Shown here: positions 24,992 to 32,068 of the stretch, piece by piece | Layout: the number at the start of each line of letters is the position of its first letter | Numbering within the stretch: position 1 is the first letter of the stretch | Source of the DNA: Synechococcus sp. CCY 0621 | Lineage (GTDB): Bacteria > Cyanobacteriota > Cyanobacteriia > PCC-6307 > Cyanobiaceae | Reading direction: 5' to 3' | NCBI RefSeq assembly: GCF_019038465.1 | Contig: NZ_JAFKRH010000044.1 | Coordinates: forward strand, 1 to 35,685 | DNA length: 35,685 bases | The notes under the pieces: generated by a model | Database searches by the model: none | What the model saw: the letters and a program-made list of their open reading frames with translations, nothing else | What the model was told of the DNA's origin: nothing | Translations under genes and position numbers: made by a program

Positions 24992-25511
24992 CCTTGCGAC
25001 TGCCGCTCTGCAGGATCAGTCGACCGTTGGCCACATCCACCGAAGCCACGCTCCAGCCGGTGGGCAGCAGATCGGTGTTGCGGCCGCCCCGATCACCCGG
25101 CCGCAGGCTGCCGCTGAGCTGCTTGTAGGTCACCACCGCTTCGCTCTGGCCGCCGCTGTCGATCACGCCGGTGACGCGGAAGTCCTGCAGAAAGGCTGGC
25201 GGGGGGGCGGGGGGCGCCACGACCCCAGCACCGCCCGCAGCCCCCGGGACCATCTCCGCCACCAGGGAACCGAAGGGATCCTTACGACCCACCGGGAAGG
25301 CCGCCACCACCTGCTGGGAGGTGGGCAGCGGGGTCAACCCCGCTGGAACCGCCCCAGGCACCGCTGCAGGAGAGGCCGGCCTGGGGGGCGCCGGCGGCGG
25401 TGGCGCTTGCACTGTGGGGGCAGCAGCGCATCCGGCAAGCAGGAAGGGCAGCAGGGCGGCGAGGCCGAAACGGCCGCTAACCCTGTTCCACCAGGTCGCG
25501 AAATCGGTCAA
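24975..25511 (-). CDS. Predicted lipoprotein, Pro/Ala-rich
   Basis: I do not recognise a family. The N-terminal signal ends in a lipobox (LLAGC), followed by a Pro/Ala-rich linker of about 30 residues and a C-terminal part (about 100 residues) with beta-rich character (FRVTGVIDSGGQSEAVVTYK, then SVDVANGRLILQSGSRKV), which may be an envelope or pilus-assembly-type domain. Upstream starts are only TTG at 25511 or GTG at 25544; the TTG gives 178 residues and a shorter overlap (35 nt) with the SRPBCC gene. It overlaps hemD by 17 nt. Confidence 0.65.
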   Translation of the reverse strand: MTDFATWWNRVSGRFGLAALLPFLLAGCAAAPTVQAPPPPAPPRPASPAAVPGAVPAGLTPLPTSQQVVAAFPVGRKDPFGSLVAEMVPGAAGGAGVVAPPAPPPAFLQDFRVTGVIDSGGQSEAVVTYKQLSGSLRPGDRGGRNTDLLPTGWSVASVDVANGRLILQSGSRKVKVEL

Positions 25512-25911
25512 GGTTGGCCTGCAACTCTCTGGTGACGATGCCACCCATGATGGTGGGTTCCATCAGCGGCGCAAGCACGCCGGGCAATTCATAGCTCACC
25601 GTGAGCTTGACGGCGGTGAGGTCGGGCCCGAGGGGATAAAAACGCACGGCCCCCTTGGTGGGCAGGCCACCCACGGATTCCCAGTGCAGCCTCTGGGAAT
25701 CGACCCGCTCGGTGATCCGGGCTTTCCAGTGGAAACGGAAGCCCTGGGCCGCCAGGGTCCAGTCGGTGAGGTCGGGGTCGTCGAGGGTGACCACCGATTC
25801 GATCCAGCGCATCCAGCGGGGCATGGCCTCCAGATCGCTCCACACCTCCCACACCCTGGCCACGGGGGCCTGGATCTCGGTGGTGACGCTGTGCTCAAGC
25901 CATTTGCCCAT
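25477..25911 (-). CDS. SRPBCC family protein (polyketide cyclase/START-like)
   Basis: A 144-residue protein with the START-like fold: HSVTTEIQAPVARVWEVWSD, then MPRWMRWIESV and FHWKARITERVDSQRLHWES. Such proteins bind hydrophobic ligands. It starts 10 nt after the zeta-carotene desaturase stop, and the pair occurs together in other cyanobacteria as I recall, which suggests a role with a carotenoid or other lipid (inference). The downstream lipoprotein gene begins inside its 3' end. Confidence 0.85.
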   Translation of the reverse strand: MGKWLEHSVTTEIQAPVARVWEVWSDLEAMPRWMRWIESVVTLDDPDLTDWTLAAQGFRFHWKARITERVDSQRLHWESVGGLPTKGAVRFYPLGPDLTAVKLTVSYELPGVLAPLMEPTIMGGIVTRELQANLDRFRDLVEQG

Positions 25912-25921
25912 GGTTGTGCTC

Positions 25922-27397
25922 CTAGGCCACCGCCGCGCAGGTGGCAAGCGCCACGGGTTGATTGAGGATGGCAGCCGCCGCCAGCCGACCGCTCATGGTG
26001 GCCCCTTCCATCGAGTCGATGTAGTCCTGGCGGGTGTAGCTGCCGGCGAGGAAGAAGTTGGGCACGGGGGTGCGTTGGTCGGGGCGGAAGGGCTCCATGC
26101 CGGGGGCTTCCCGGTACAGCGACTGGGCCAGTTTCACCACGTTGCTCCAGACGAGCTGCAACCCGGCAGCGGAGGGAAACAATTCGCGCACCTGGCGATC
26201 GGTGTGGGCGACGATCTCCTCGGTTTTCAACGGGATCCAGGGATCCCCAGGGGTGAGCACGCACTGCAGCAGGGAGCCGAGACCCTCCCTCCGGTAATCG
26301 GCCGGGCTGGCCAGCGCCAGATCGGCGAAACAGCTGAAGTCGGCATCCGCCGTGTAGAGGAGGTTGTCGAGACCGGCCGGACGACTCAGATCGGCGCGGC
26401 GGGCCTGGGGGCCGGCCCCGTCGCCCAGTTCGGTCACCCAGCCGTCGTAACGCAGCTGCACGGTGGCCACCGGTACCGTCTCGAGCTGGTCGATGGCGGC
26501 GAACTCGGGGAAACGGCGCCAGGCCTGGGGCAGCAGCCGCTGGGCTCCGGGGACATCGCAGGCGGCCAGATAGGCGTCGGCCTCCACCCGCTTCTCCCCC
26601 TCCGGGGTTCCCAGCACCAGGGAGGTGACGACGGTCTGGCCGTTGCGCTCCTCGTGGCGGACCTCGCTGACCCGGTGGCGCAGGTGCAGCCGGCCGCCCC
26701 GGGCCTGGATGTAGTCGAGGATCGGACCGGTCAGCCAGCGGTGGGGGGAACCCTTGAGCAGGTTGAGCTTGGAGGCCTCCGTTCTGGAGGCGAACATCAT
26801 GAAGATGGTGAGCATGCAGCGGGCCGAAATGGCCTCGCAGTCGATGAAGCCGAGCGCATAGGCGATCGGGTTCCACATCCTCTGAATACTGCGGGGGCTG
26901 CCCCCATGGCTGAGGAACCACTGCTGGAAGCTGATCGCGTCCAGCGAGCGGATCACCGTCATGGCTCCCTCGTAATCGATCAGGCCCCGGACGATCGGGC
27001 TGGTGCCGAGCGCCAGGGCATTGCGCAGCTTGTCGATCCAGTCGAGCTGGGACGTGGTGAAGAAGGCCTTGAGGCCGTTGAACGGAGCCCCTACGGGAAA
27101 ACGGAAATCCAGGGACCGCAGGTCCCCGCCACGGTTGACGAACAGGTGCCAGTGCTCCTTGGGCAGGAGGTTGTCGAAGGCACCCACCTTGCGCATCAGG
27201 GCGAAAAGGTTGGCGTAGTTGAAAAAGAAGACATGCAGCCCCATCTCGATGTGGTTCCCGTCCGGGTCCACCCAGCTGCCGACCTTGCCCCCCATGAACG
27301 GACGGGATTCGTACAGGTCCACCGCATGACCGGCGTCGACCAGATCAACGGCGGCACTCAGACCAGCCAGACCCGCACCCACGATGGCGACCCGCAC
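25922..27397 (-). CDS. crtQ: 9,9'-di-cis-zeta-carotene desaturase (ZDS/CrtQ)
   Basis: FAD enzyme that converts zeta-carotene to lycopene in the plant-type carotenoid pathway of cyanobacteria. The 491-residue product starts with [17 protein letters not shown], the dinucleotide-binding motif; [24 protein letters not shown] and the C-terminal [20 protein letters not shown] identify the phytoene/zeta-carotene desaturase family and specifically ZDS. The start is a GTG at 27397. It is divergent from the sufA-like gene; a perfect inverted repeat lies between them. The SRPBCC gene follows after 10 nt. Confidence 0.95.
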   Translation of the reverse strand: MRVAIVGAGLAGLSAAVDLVDAGHAVDLYESRPFMGGKVGSWVDPDGNHIEMGLHVFFFNYANLFALMRKVGAFDNLLPKEHWHLFVNRGGDLRSLDFRFPVGAPFNGLKAFFTTSQLDWIDKLRNALALGTSPIVRGLIDYEGAMTVIRSLDAISFQQWFLSHGGSPRSIQRMWNPIAYALGFIDCEAISARCMLTIFMMFASRTEASKLNLLKGSPHRWLTGPILDYIQARGGRLHLRHRVSEVRHEERNGQTVVTSLVLGTPEGEKRVEADAYLAACDVPGAQRLLPQAWRRFPEFAAIDQLETVPVATVQLRYDGWVTELGDGAGPQARRADLSRPAGLDNLLYTADADFSCFADLALASPADYRREGLGSLLQCVLTPGDPWIPLKTEEIVAHTDRQVRELFPSAAGLQLVWSNVVKLAQSLYREAPGMEPFRPDQRTPVPNFFLAGSYTRQDYIDSMEGATMSGRLAAAAILNQPVALATCAAVA

Positions 27398-27421
27398 CCT
27401 TGGATTCCCACGAAGGCCCTG

Positions 27422-27468
27422 ACTCTATGGACCGGAGCCTACCCACGGCGGAAGGATCTCCATAGAGT
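27422..27468. promoter_or_regulatory. 10-bp perfect inverted repeat between crtQ and sufA
   Basis: ACTCTATGGA at 27422-27431 and its exact reverse complement TCCATAGAGT at 27459-27468 flank a 27-nt spacer. Each arm presents CATAGAGT in its own outward direction, 25 nt from the crtQ GTG and 59 nt from the sufA ATG. TAGAGT matches the -10 consensus at four of six positions, so the arms could be paired divergent -10 elements or an operator; no -35 consensus is seen on either side. Confidence 0.5.
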
Positions 27469-27526
27469 GGTCGTTCACCGCGTCGTCCGGCGGCCCGATC
27501 CCATCCATCCGTCCCCCTTTCGCCCG

Positions 27527-27961
27527 ATGAGCACCCCCGTCCAGACCCCCAGCGCCACGGTCACCCCCGCGGCCAATGCCGCAACCACCGTCACAGCCAC
27601 AGCCGGTGTGGATGGCAAGGGCATCCTGATCACCGAACCCGCCATGCGACAGCTCGGCACCCTGATGGCGTCCCAGGGGGGCGAGAAGGTGCTGAGGGTG
27701 GGCGTGCGCTCCGGCGGCTGCAGCGGCATGAGCTACACGATGGATTTCATCGACGAATCGGAGATCCTTCCCGACGACGAGACCTACACCTACGAACCCG
27801 CCGGCGCCCCCAGCTTCCGGGTGGTCAGTGACCCCAAAAGCCTGCTGTACATCTACGGCATGCAGCTGGATTTCTCCTCGGCCCTGATCGGCGGCGGCTT
27901 CAACTTCACCAACCCCAACGCCTCCCAGACCTGCGGCTGCGGCAGCTCCTTCGCCGTCTGA
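27527..27961 (+). CDS. sufA: Iron-sulfur cluster assembly accessory protein (SufA/IscA, HesB family)
   Basis: A-type Fe-S carrier that accepts clusters from a scaffold and delivers them to apoproteins such as photosystem I and NDH-1 subunits. The 144-residue protein has a Thr/Ala-rich N-terminal extension of about 30 residues and the conserved cysteines Cys65 (SGGCSGMSY) and Cys136/Cys138 (TCGCGSSF). The symbol is tentative between sufA and iscA-like. The ATG at 27527 fits the known domain; the much longer open frame upstream is a shadow of crtQ. It is divergent from crtQ. Confidence 0.9.
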   Translation: MSTPVQTPSATVTPAANAATTVTATAGVDGKGILITEPAMRQLGTLMASQGGEKVLRVGVRSGGCSGMSYTMDFIDESEILPDDETYTYEPAGAPSFRVVSDPKSLLYIYGMQLDFSSALIGGGFNFTNPNASQTCGCGSSFAV

Positions 27962-28037
27962 GCCCGGGCCCGGCGGTGGCGCCACGGCCCCGCGGCATGG
28001 GAGTCTGACGATCCCCACCCAGCCACCCCCCGCCGCC

Positions 28038-28454
28038 ATGACGGCCCAGCAGGACTCCCGCTTCGACCAGGCCATCGCCCGCTACCAGCAGGGGGCGGCG
28101 CCCGAAGACCTGATCGATGAGTTCCTGCAGATCACGGCCCAGGAGCCTCGCCAGTCGGCGGGCTGGACCTGCCTGGCCTGGTTGCAGTTGCTGCTGGACC
28201 AACCCCAGGCGGCCCTGCCCTCGGCCCGCAACGCGGTGAAGCTCAATCCCCAGGACCCCCAGGCCCGCATCAACCTGAGCGTGGCGATGCTGGAGACCGG
28301 CGCCAAGGGTGTGCGTGAGCACATCGACATGGTGAAACGCGTGATGCTGATGGCCCCCGAACTGGCGGGCGAACTGCAAGGCTCGATCGCCGATGGCCTG
28401 CAACGCCGGCCGGGCTGGCAGGCCCTTGAGAAGGTGAAGGCCTGGCTCAGCTGA
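28038..28454 (+). CDS. TPR repeat-containing protein, hypothetical
   Basis: A 138-residue soluble, helical protein. The middle part (AGWTCLAWLQLLLDQPQAAL, then RNAVKLNPQDPQARINLSVA) forms about two TPR units; the rest is helical but not assignable. Similar small TPR proteins are conserved in Synechococcus-type genomes, with no known function. The ATG at 28038 is 76 nt downstream of the sufA-like gene. Its 3' end overlaps the convergent LpxB-related gene by 8 nt. Confidence 0.8.
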   Translation: MTAQQDSRFDQAIARYQQGAAPEDLIDEFLQITAQEPRQSAGWTCLAWLQLLLDQPQAALPSARNAVKLNPQDPQARINLSVAMLETGAKGVREHIDMVKRVMLMAPELAGELQGSIADGLQRRPGWQALEKVKAWLS

Positions 28455-29673
28455 GCGACCGGCCCTCGGCGAGGGTGTCGAGCACGGTTTCAGCGATCCG
28501 CCGCGAGCCCCCCGGCGGCCCGACCCGCTCGAGGGCGGCCTCGGCACAGCGCGCCGGCAGGTCAGCGTCGGCCAGCAGGCGCAGGATCAGATCGGCGGCC
28601 TCCTGGAGCTCGCCGCGCTCGGCCGGCCGCCTCCCGACGGTGTGGACCGTGGGACCCAGCAGCCGCATCTGGGATTCGGCGAAGGCGTAGCTGAACTGGG
28701 GACCGCGGCCCACCAGCTGCACCACCGGCAGTCCGAACCCCACCGCCTGCTCCACGGCGGTGCCGGCCATGCCCACCACCAGATCACTGGCGGCCAGGAT
28801 TGAGGCCAGCCCCCCCGGCAGCAGGCGCACCTCCAGGCGAGCGGAGGCGGAGCGGAGCGCGCCACCGGCAAGATCCACCTGCCAGCCCACGGACGCGGCC
28901 AGGGGTTCCAGTTCCCGCCAGTGGGGACTCTCCACAACGGCGACGAGAAAGCGCCAGCGGCCATCCCCGGCCAGGCCGCCCAGCTGGCTGCAGAGCCGCA
29001 GCATCAGAACGAGGTTGTGCAAGGCCTCCGGGAAGCGGCTGCCCGGCACCAGCGCCAGCGTGCGGGTGCCCTCCTGGCGGGCCACCTGGCCAGGGTCAGG
29101 GGGAGGCATGTCCATGATCGGGTAGCCGCGGAACAGGGCCTTGGCCAGTCCCTGGGCCTGGAGGTCGCGGGCGCTGAAGGCATCGCGGGTCAGCACCACC
29201 CGCACCCGCCGGCGGCGGCAGCACCAGCGGGTGAGGGCCGAGAGCCGCAGCCGACCCTCGTAAAAGCTCGAGGTGGAAACCAGGAACACCACCGTCGGGC
29301 GCCCGGTGAGCAGGGCGAAGATCAGCGGGACGTGGTCGCCGATGCTCACCACCAGGTCGTAGTGGCGTCCCTGGCGCCAGGCCGTCCAGAGCTGGGCCAC
29401 GCTCTGCTGCAGCCAGCCCGCGGCCAGATCCTTCCAGATGTTGAGGCCCTGGTACACCATGCCTCCGGACGGCAGGGTCCGGCCCTGGAACAGGAGCGGC
29501 AGGGCCCGGCGTGCGTAGGCCGAGCCGGCGCCGACGATCGGCAGGGCCGCCAGTTCCACCCCGGGCGCACACTGGCGCAGGCCGTCGGCAATCAATCCCC
29601 CATTGAGATCCTCGCCATGACCGTTGCTGATCAGCATGATCCTGGGAGCAGGGGAAAGGGGCACACGGGACAC
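28447..29673 (-). CDS. Lipid-A-disaccharide synthase-related protein (TIGR03492-like)
   Basis: A 408-residue GT-B-type protein related to LpxB. It begins with IMLISNGHGEDLNGGLIADG, the hallmark of the LpxB-related cyanobacterial/plastid family, and has SIGDHVPLIFALLTGRPTVV, LALVPGSRFPEALHNL and a C-terminal nucleotide-sugar-type motif VVGMAGTAVEQAVGFGLPVV. It is distinct from true LpxB and its product is unknown. The GTG at 29673 is chosen; a TTG one codon upstream at 29676 is also possible. It overlaps the TPR gene by 8 nt and is divergent from a small membrane-protein gene. Confidence 0.85.
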   Translation of the reverse strand: MSRVPLSPAPRIMLISNGHGEDLNGGLIADGLRQCAPGVELAALPIVGAGSAYARRALPLLFQGRTLPSGGMVYQGLNIWKDLAAGWLQQSVAQLWTAWRQGRHYDLVVSIGDHVPLIFALLTGRPTVVFLVSTSSFYEGRLRLSALTRWCCRRRRVRVVLTRDAFSARDLQAQGLAKALFRGYPIMDMPPPDPGQVARQEGTRTLALVPGSRFPEALHNLVLMLRLCSQLGGLAGDGRWRFLVAVVESPHWRELEPLAASVGWQVDLAGGALRSASARLEVRLLPGGLASILAASDLVVGMAGTAVEQAVGFGLPVVQLVGRGPQFSYAFAESQMRLLGPTVHTVGRRPAERGELQEAADLILRLLADADLPARCAEAALERVGPPGGSRRIAETVLDTLAEGRSLS

Positions 29674-29741
29674 CAAGTCCGGTCGAGTTTAGGTTTGGGC
29701 ACACCCGGGATTCCCGCCCCCTCCCGGCTCACCCCAACGGC

Positions 29742-30002
29742 ATGAGCACCCCCGCCACGGGCCCCGGCGCCCAGCTGCGCCGCGTCCTCGACATCGTGCT
29801 GGTGGCCGACGTGTTCCTCGTCCTGGCCGGAGCCCTCTTCTTTGCCGTGGCGGTGGTGCTGCATGGCCAGCAGCTGGACGCGCCCCTGGAACTCTTCCAG
29901 CAGCTGTGGCAACCGCTGTTCACCCCGGCCATCGGCCTGCTGATGGCGGCGGCTCTGCTCAGCGGCGCTCTGGGCTGGTGGCAGCGGCGAGGGCAGCGCT
30001 GA
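29742..30002 (+). CDS. Small two-helix membrane protein, hypothetical
   Basis: An 86-residue protein I do not recognise by family. It has two hydrophobic helices (VLVADVFLVLAGALFFAVAV at about residues 19-38 and TPAIGLLMAAALLSGALGWW at about 61-80) joined by a polar loop, and a short basic C-terminus. Size and topology fit the many small membrane proteins of cyanobacteria. The ATG at 29742 lies 68 nt from the divergent LpxB-related gene. Its last 44 nt overlap the convergent TIGR01777 gene, the longest antiparallel overlap in the window. Confidence 0.75.
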   Translation: MSTPATGPGAQLRRVLDIVLVADVFLVLAGALFFAVAVVLHGQQLDAPLELFQQLWQPLFTPAIGLLMAAALLSGALGWWQRRGQR

Positions 30003-30894
30003 GGTCGGTGAACTGGAAGTGGAAGCCCTGGGACACCAGCCGCTCGGGCTTCACCTGCTGCCCCTCCAGCACCACCTTGGCGCCATCGCCGAGCAGCAGC
30101 TGCAACAGGGGGCCCGGCACGGGCAGCAGGCTGGGCCGGCCGAGGACGCGGCCCAGAGTGGAGGCGAAGATCGCCATCCGGGTGGGCTCTGGGGCCACGG
30201 CGTTGTAAGGACCGGCAAAGGAGGCGTCCTCGAGGGCGGTGGCGATCAGCCGGCAGAGGTCGTGGCGCTGGATCCAGCTCATCCATTGCTGGCCGCTGCC
30301 CACCGGCCCGCCGAATCCGGCCCGGAACACGGGCAGCATCTTGCCGAGGGCACCGCCGTCGGGGCCGAGGACGATGCCGATCCGCAACACCACGACGCGG
30401 CAGGCTTCGGGGGCGACCTGGGTGGCGGCTTCCCAGCGGGCGCAGAGCCGGGCGAGGAAATCGTCGCCCGGCGGGCTGGCTTCCGTGAAGCACCCGTCCA
30501 GGCTGGTGCCGTAATACCCCACAGCCGATCCGCTCACCAGCACCGAGGGAGGCTTGGCCAGGTTCGCCATCGCCCGCACCAGCTGCGTCGTGGTGACCAG
30601 ACGGCTGTCGAGCAGCCGCTGGCGGTAGGCGGGGGTCCAGCGCTGGTCGGCGATCGACTCCCCGGCCAGGTTGACCACCCCATCGGCCGCTGCCAGCGCC
30701 TCAAGCAAGGGGGGCTGGCTCCAGCTGGCCGGGTCGGCCAGATCGAAGCAGAGATTGGTGATCCTTGGATCGGCCGCCTCGCTGTCAGGCCGAGGCCGGC
30801 GGCTCACCAGGGTGAGCTGGTGGCCGAGGTTGAGCAGGAACGGCACCAGCTCCCGGCCGACGAAACCGGTGCATCCGAGCAGAAGCAAGCGCAT
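29959..30894 (-). CDS. TIGR01777 family NAD-dependent epimerase/oxidoreductase
   Basis: An extended short-chain dehydrogenase of 311 residues from the ATG at 30894 (a GTG at 30900 would add two residues). Features are MRLLLLGCTGFVGRELVPFL with the NAD(P)-binding GxxGxxG, VNLAGESIADQRWTP, SAVGYYG and the C-terminal VKPERLVSQGFHFQF, the latter two characteristic of the TIGR01777 (YfcH/plant SulA-like) family. Substrate unknown; a plastid relative is implicated in division. Divergent from ndhO across 76 nt. Confidence 0.9.
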   Translation of the reverse strand: MRLLLLGCTGFVGRELVPFLLNLGHQLTLVSRRPRPDSEAADPRITNLCFDLADPASWSQPPLLEALAAADGVVNLAGESIADQRWTPAYRQRLLDSRLVTTTQLVRAMANLAKPPSVLVSGSAVGYYGTSLDGCFTEASPPGDDFLARLCARWEAATQVAPEACRVVVLRIGIVLGPDGGALGKMLPVFRAGFGGPVGSGQQWMSWIQRHDLCRLIATALEDASFAGPYNAVAPEPTRMAIFASTLGRVLGRPSLLPVPGPLLQLLLGDGAKVVLEGQQVKPERLVSQGFHFQFTDLSAALAAATSPERR

Positions 30895-30970
30895 GCCCAC
30901 GGGTCATCGGAGTCCTGTGCCGAGGTTAGGTTCCGGCGGCCCTAACCTGGGCCGACCGTTCCTCCGCAAG

Positions 30971-31216
30971 ATGGTTGACTCCGCGCCCGCCGCTGCCCCG
31001 GGCCTCAAGAAGGGCGCCCTGGTGAGGGTGAACCGATCGGCTTACACCAACAGCCTGGAGGCCGGCGCCAGTGATCCGGTGGCCCCCGCCTACCTGTTCG
31101 AGGGGCCCGGGGAGATCCTCGCCATCCAGGGGAGTTACGCCCAGCTGCGCTGGCGCCGGCCCGTGCCGGACGTTTGGCTGCGGCTCGACCAGCTCGAGGC
31201 GATGCCCGCCGCCTAG
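30971..31216 (+). CDS. ndhO: NAD(P)H-quinone oxidoreductase subunit O, NdhO
   Basis: Oxygenic-phototroph-specific subunit of the thylakoid NDH-1 complex, on the stromal/cytoplasmic side. The 81-residue protein has GALVRVNRSAYTNSLEA, then PAYLFEGPGEILAIQGSYAQ and RWRRPVPDVWLRLDQLE, which identify NdhO clearly. The ATG at 30971 follows the divergent TIGR01777 gene. Its TAG stop shares a CTAG palindrome with the stop of the convergent DnaJ-like gene. Confidence 0.95.
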   Translation: MVDSAPAAAPGLKKGALVRVNRSAYTNSLEAGASDPVAPAYLFEGPGEILAIQGSYAQLRWRRPVPDVWLRLDQLEAMPAA

Positions 31217-31914
31217 AGCTCCACCCGGCGCCGTTCCTCCTTCAGTCGGCTGCGGCGCAACCTGGCTTCGCGCAGCATCTCCTTGCCGTCGTGTAGGTAG
31301 CTGTCCACATAACCCATGGTGTAGCGCTCCAGCTCCACCAGGGCATCCTGCACCTGGCTGAGGCAGTGGTAGAGGCTGAGGCCAAACCCCCGCGCCGCCG
31401 CCGGGCAGGCCCGGGACCGGTAAAGCGCCTCCACCTTCTCCATCCGGGTGCGGCTCTGCTCAAGGAAGGCGCAGAACGTCTCCATCAGGTCGTCGTCGTA
31501 GGGGTCGGCCGCCAGGGAGCGAAGCTGGGCCGGGAAGGGATTGATCACCTGGCCGATCAACCGGTCGATCGGCACGTACACCTGCTGGAGCCAGCCCAGA
31601 AGCTCCTCGTCGCTGGCCGCCCCCGCACCCCGGCGACGTCCCTGGGCTGCTCCGTTGCCCGGGCCGGAGCCATGGCCACCGCTCCGTGGTGCCCCCCCTA
31701 CCCCCAGGCCGGAGCCATGGTCGTAATGGCGGCGACGGTCGCCGTCCCTGAGCACTTCCCAGGCGGCATTGAGGGCCAGGATCGTGCGCTGATCGCCACC
31801 GGCATCCGGGTGATGCTGTTTGACAAGCGCGCGGTAGGCGGCCTTGATCTCGGCGGTGCTGGCCCCGGGGGGGACCCCGAGGGTGGCGTAGTGGTCGGCA
31901 GGGGTCCTGGCCAT
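31213..31914 (-). CDS. DnaJ domain-containing protein
   Basis: A 233-residue protein with an N-terminal J domain (residues 7-65: DHYATLGVPPGASTAEIKAA, with the essential His-Pro-Asp at residues 35-37), then a Gly/Ser/Arg-rich linker and a helical C-terminal domain of about 130 residues with no zinc finger or substrate-binding DnaJ domain. It would be a specialised Hsp70 co-chaperone. Its stop overlaps the ndhO stop by 4 nt. About 155 nt separate it from the upstream porin stop, which has its own terminator. Confidence 0.88.
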   Translation of the reverse strand: MARTPADHYATLGVPPGASTAEIKAAYRALVKQHHPDAGGDQRTILALNAAWEVLRDGDRRRHYDHGSGLGVGGAPRSGGHGSGPGNGAAQGRRRGAGAASDEELLGWLQQVYVPIDRLIGQVINPFPAQLRSLAADPYDDDLMETFCAFLEQSRTRMEKVEALYRSRACPAAARGFGLSLYHCLSQVQDALVELERYTMGYVDSYLHDGKEMLREARLRRSRLKEERRRVEL

Positions 31915-31971
31915 GCGCTGGAAGCGCCGTCTGGAACCAGCATCGCCGATGGGCCCGCCGCCTGGCGTCCC

Positions 31972-31999
31972 AAAAAAAAGCCCCCCTCGAAAGGGGGGC
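31972..31999 (-). terminator. Rho-independent terminator of the first porin gene
   Basis: Read on the minus strand, GCCCCCCT pairs with AGGGGGGC around a TTCG loop and is followed by eight T (plus-strand 31972-31979). It lies about 70 nt after the porin stop codon. Confidence 0.92.
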
Positions 32000-32007
32000 G
32001 CGGGGTT

Positions 32008-32024
32008 GTGAGGAAGCGTGAGGA
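32008..32024 (-). promoter_or_regulatory. Two UCCUCAC motifs in the porin 3' UTR
   Basis: In the minus-strand message, UCCUCAC occurs twice (plus-strand 32018-32024 and 32008-32014) just before the terminator. Each copy is the perfect complement of GUGAGGA in the same gene's leader, including its Shine-Dalgarno. Whether they pair with the leader, with Yfr1 targets or with nothing is unknown. Confidence 0.35.
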
Positions 32025-32068
32025 GGAAGGAACGCCCAGGCCAGGAGACCTGGAGGTGACCCGGAGGA

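Noticed and set aside
25655-27526. Long plus-strand extension upstream of the sufA-like gene
   Set aside because: Antisense to crtQ and the SRPBCC gene; the HesB domain begins only after 27600, and an ATG at 27527 is suitable.
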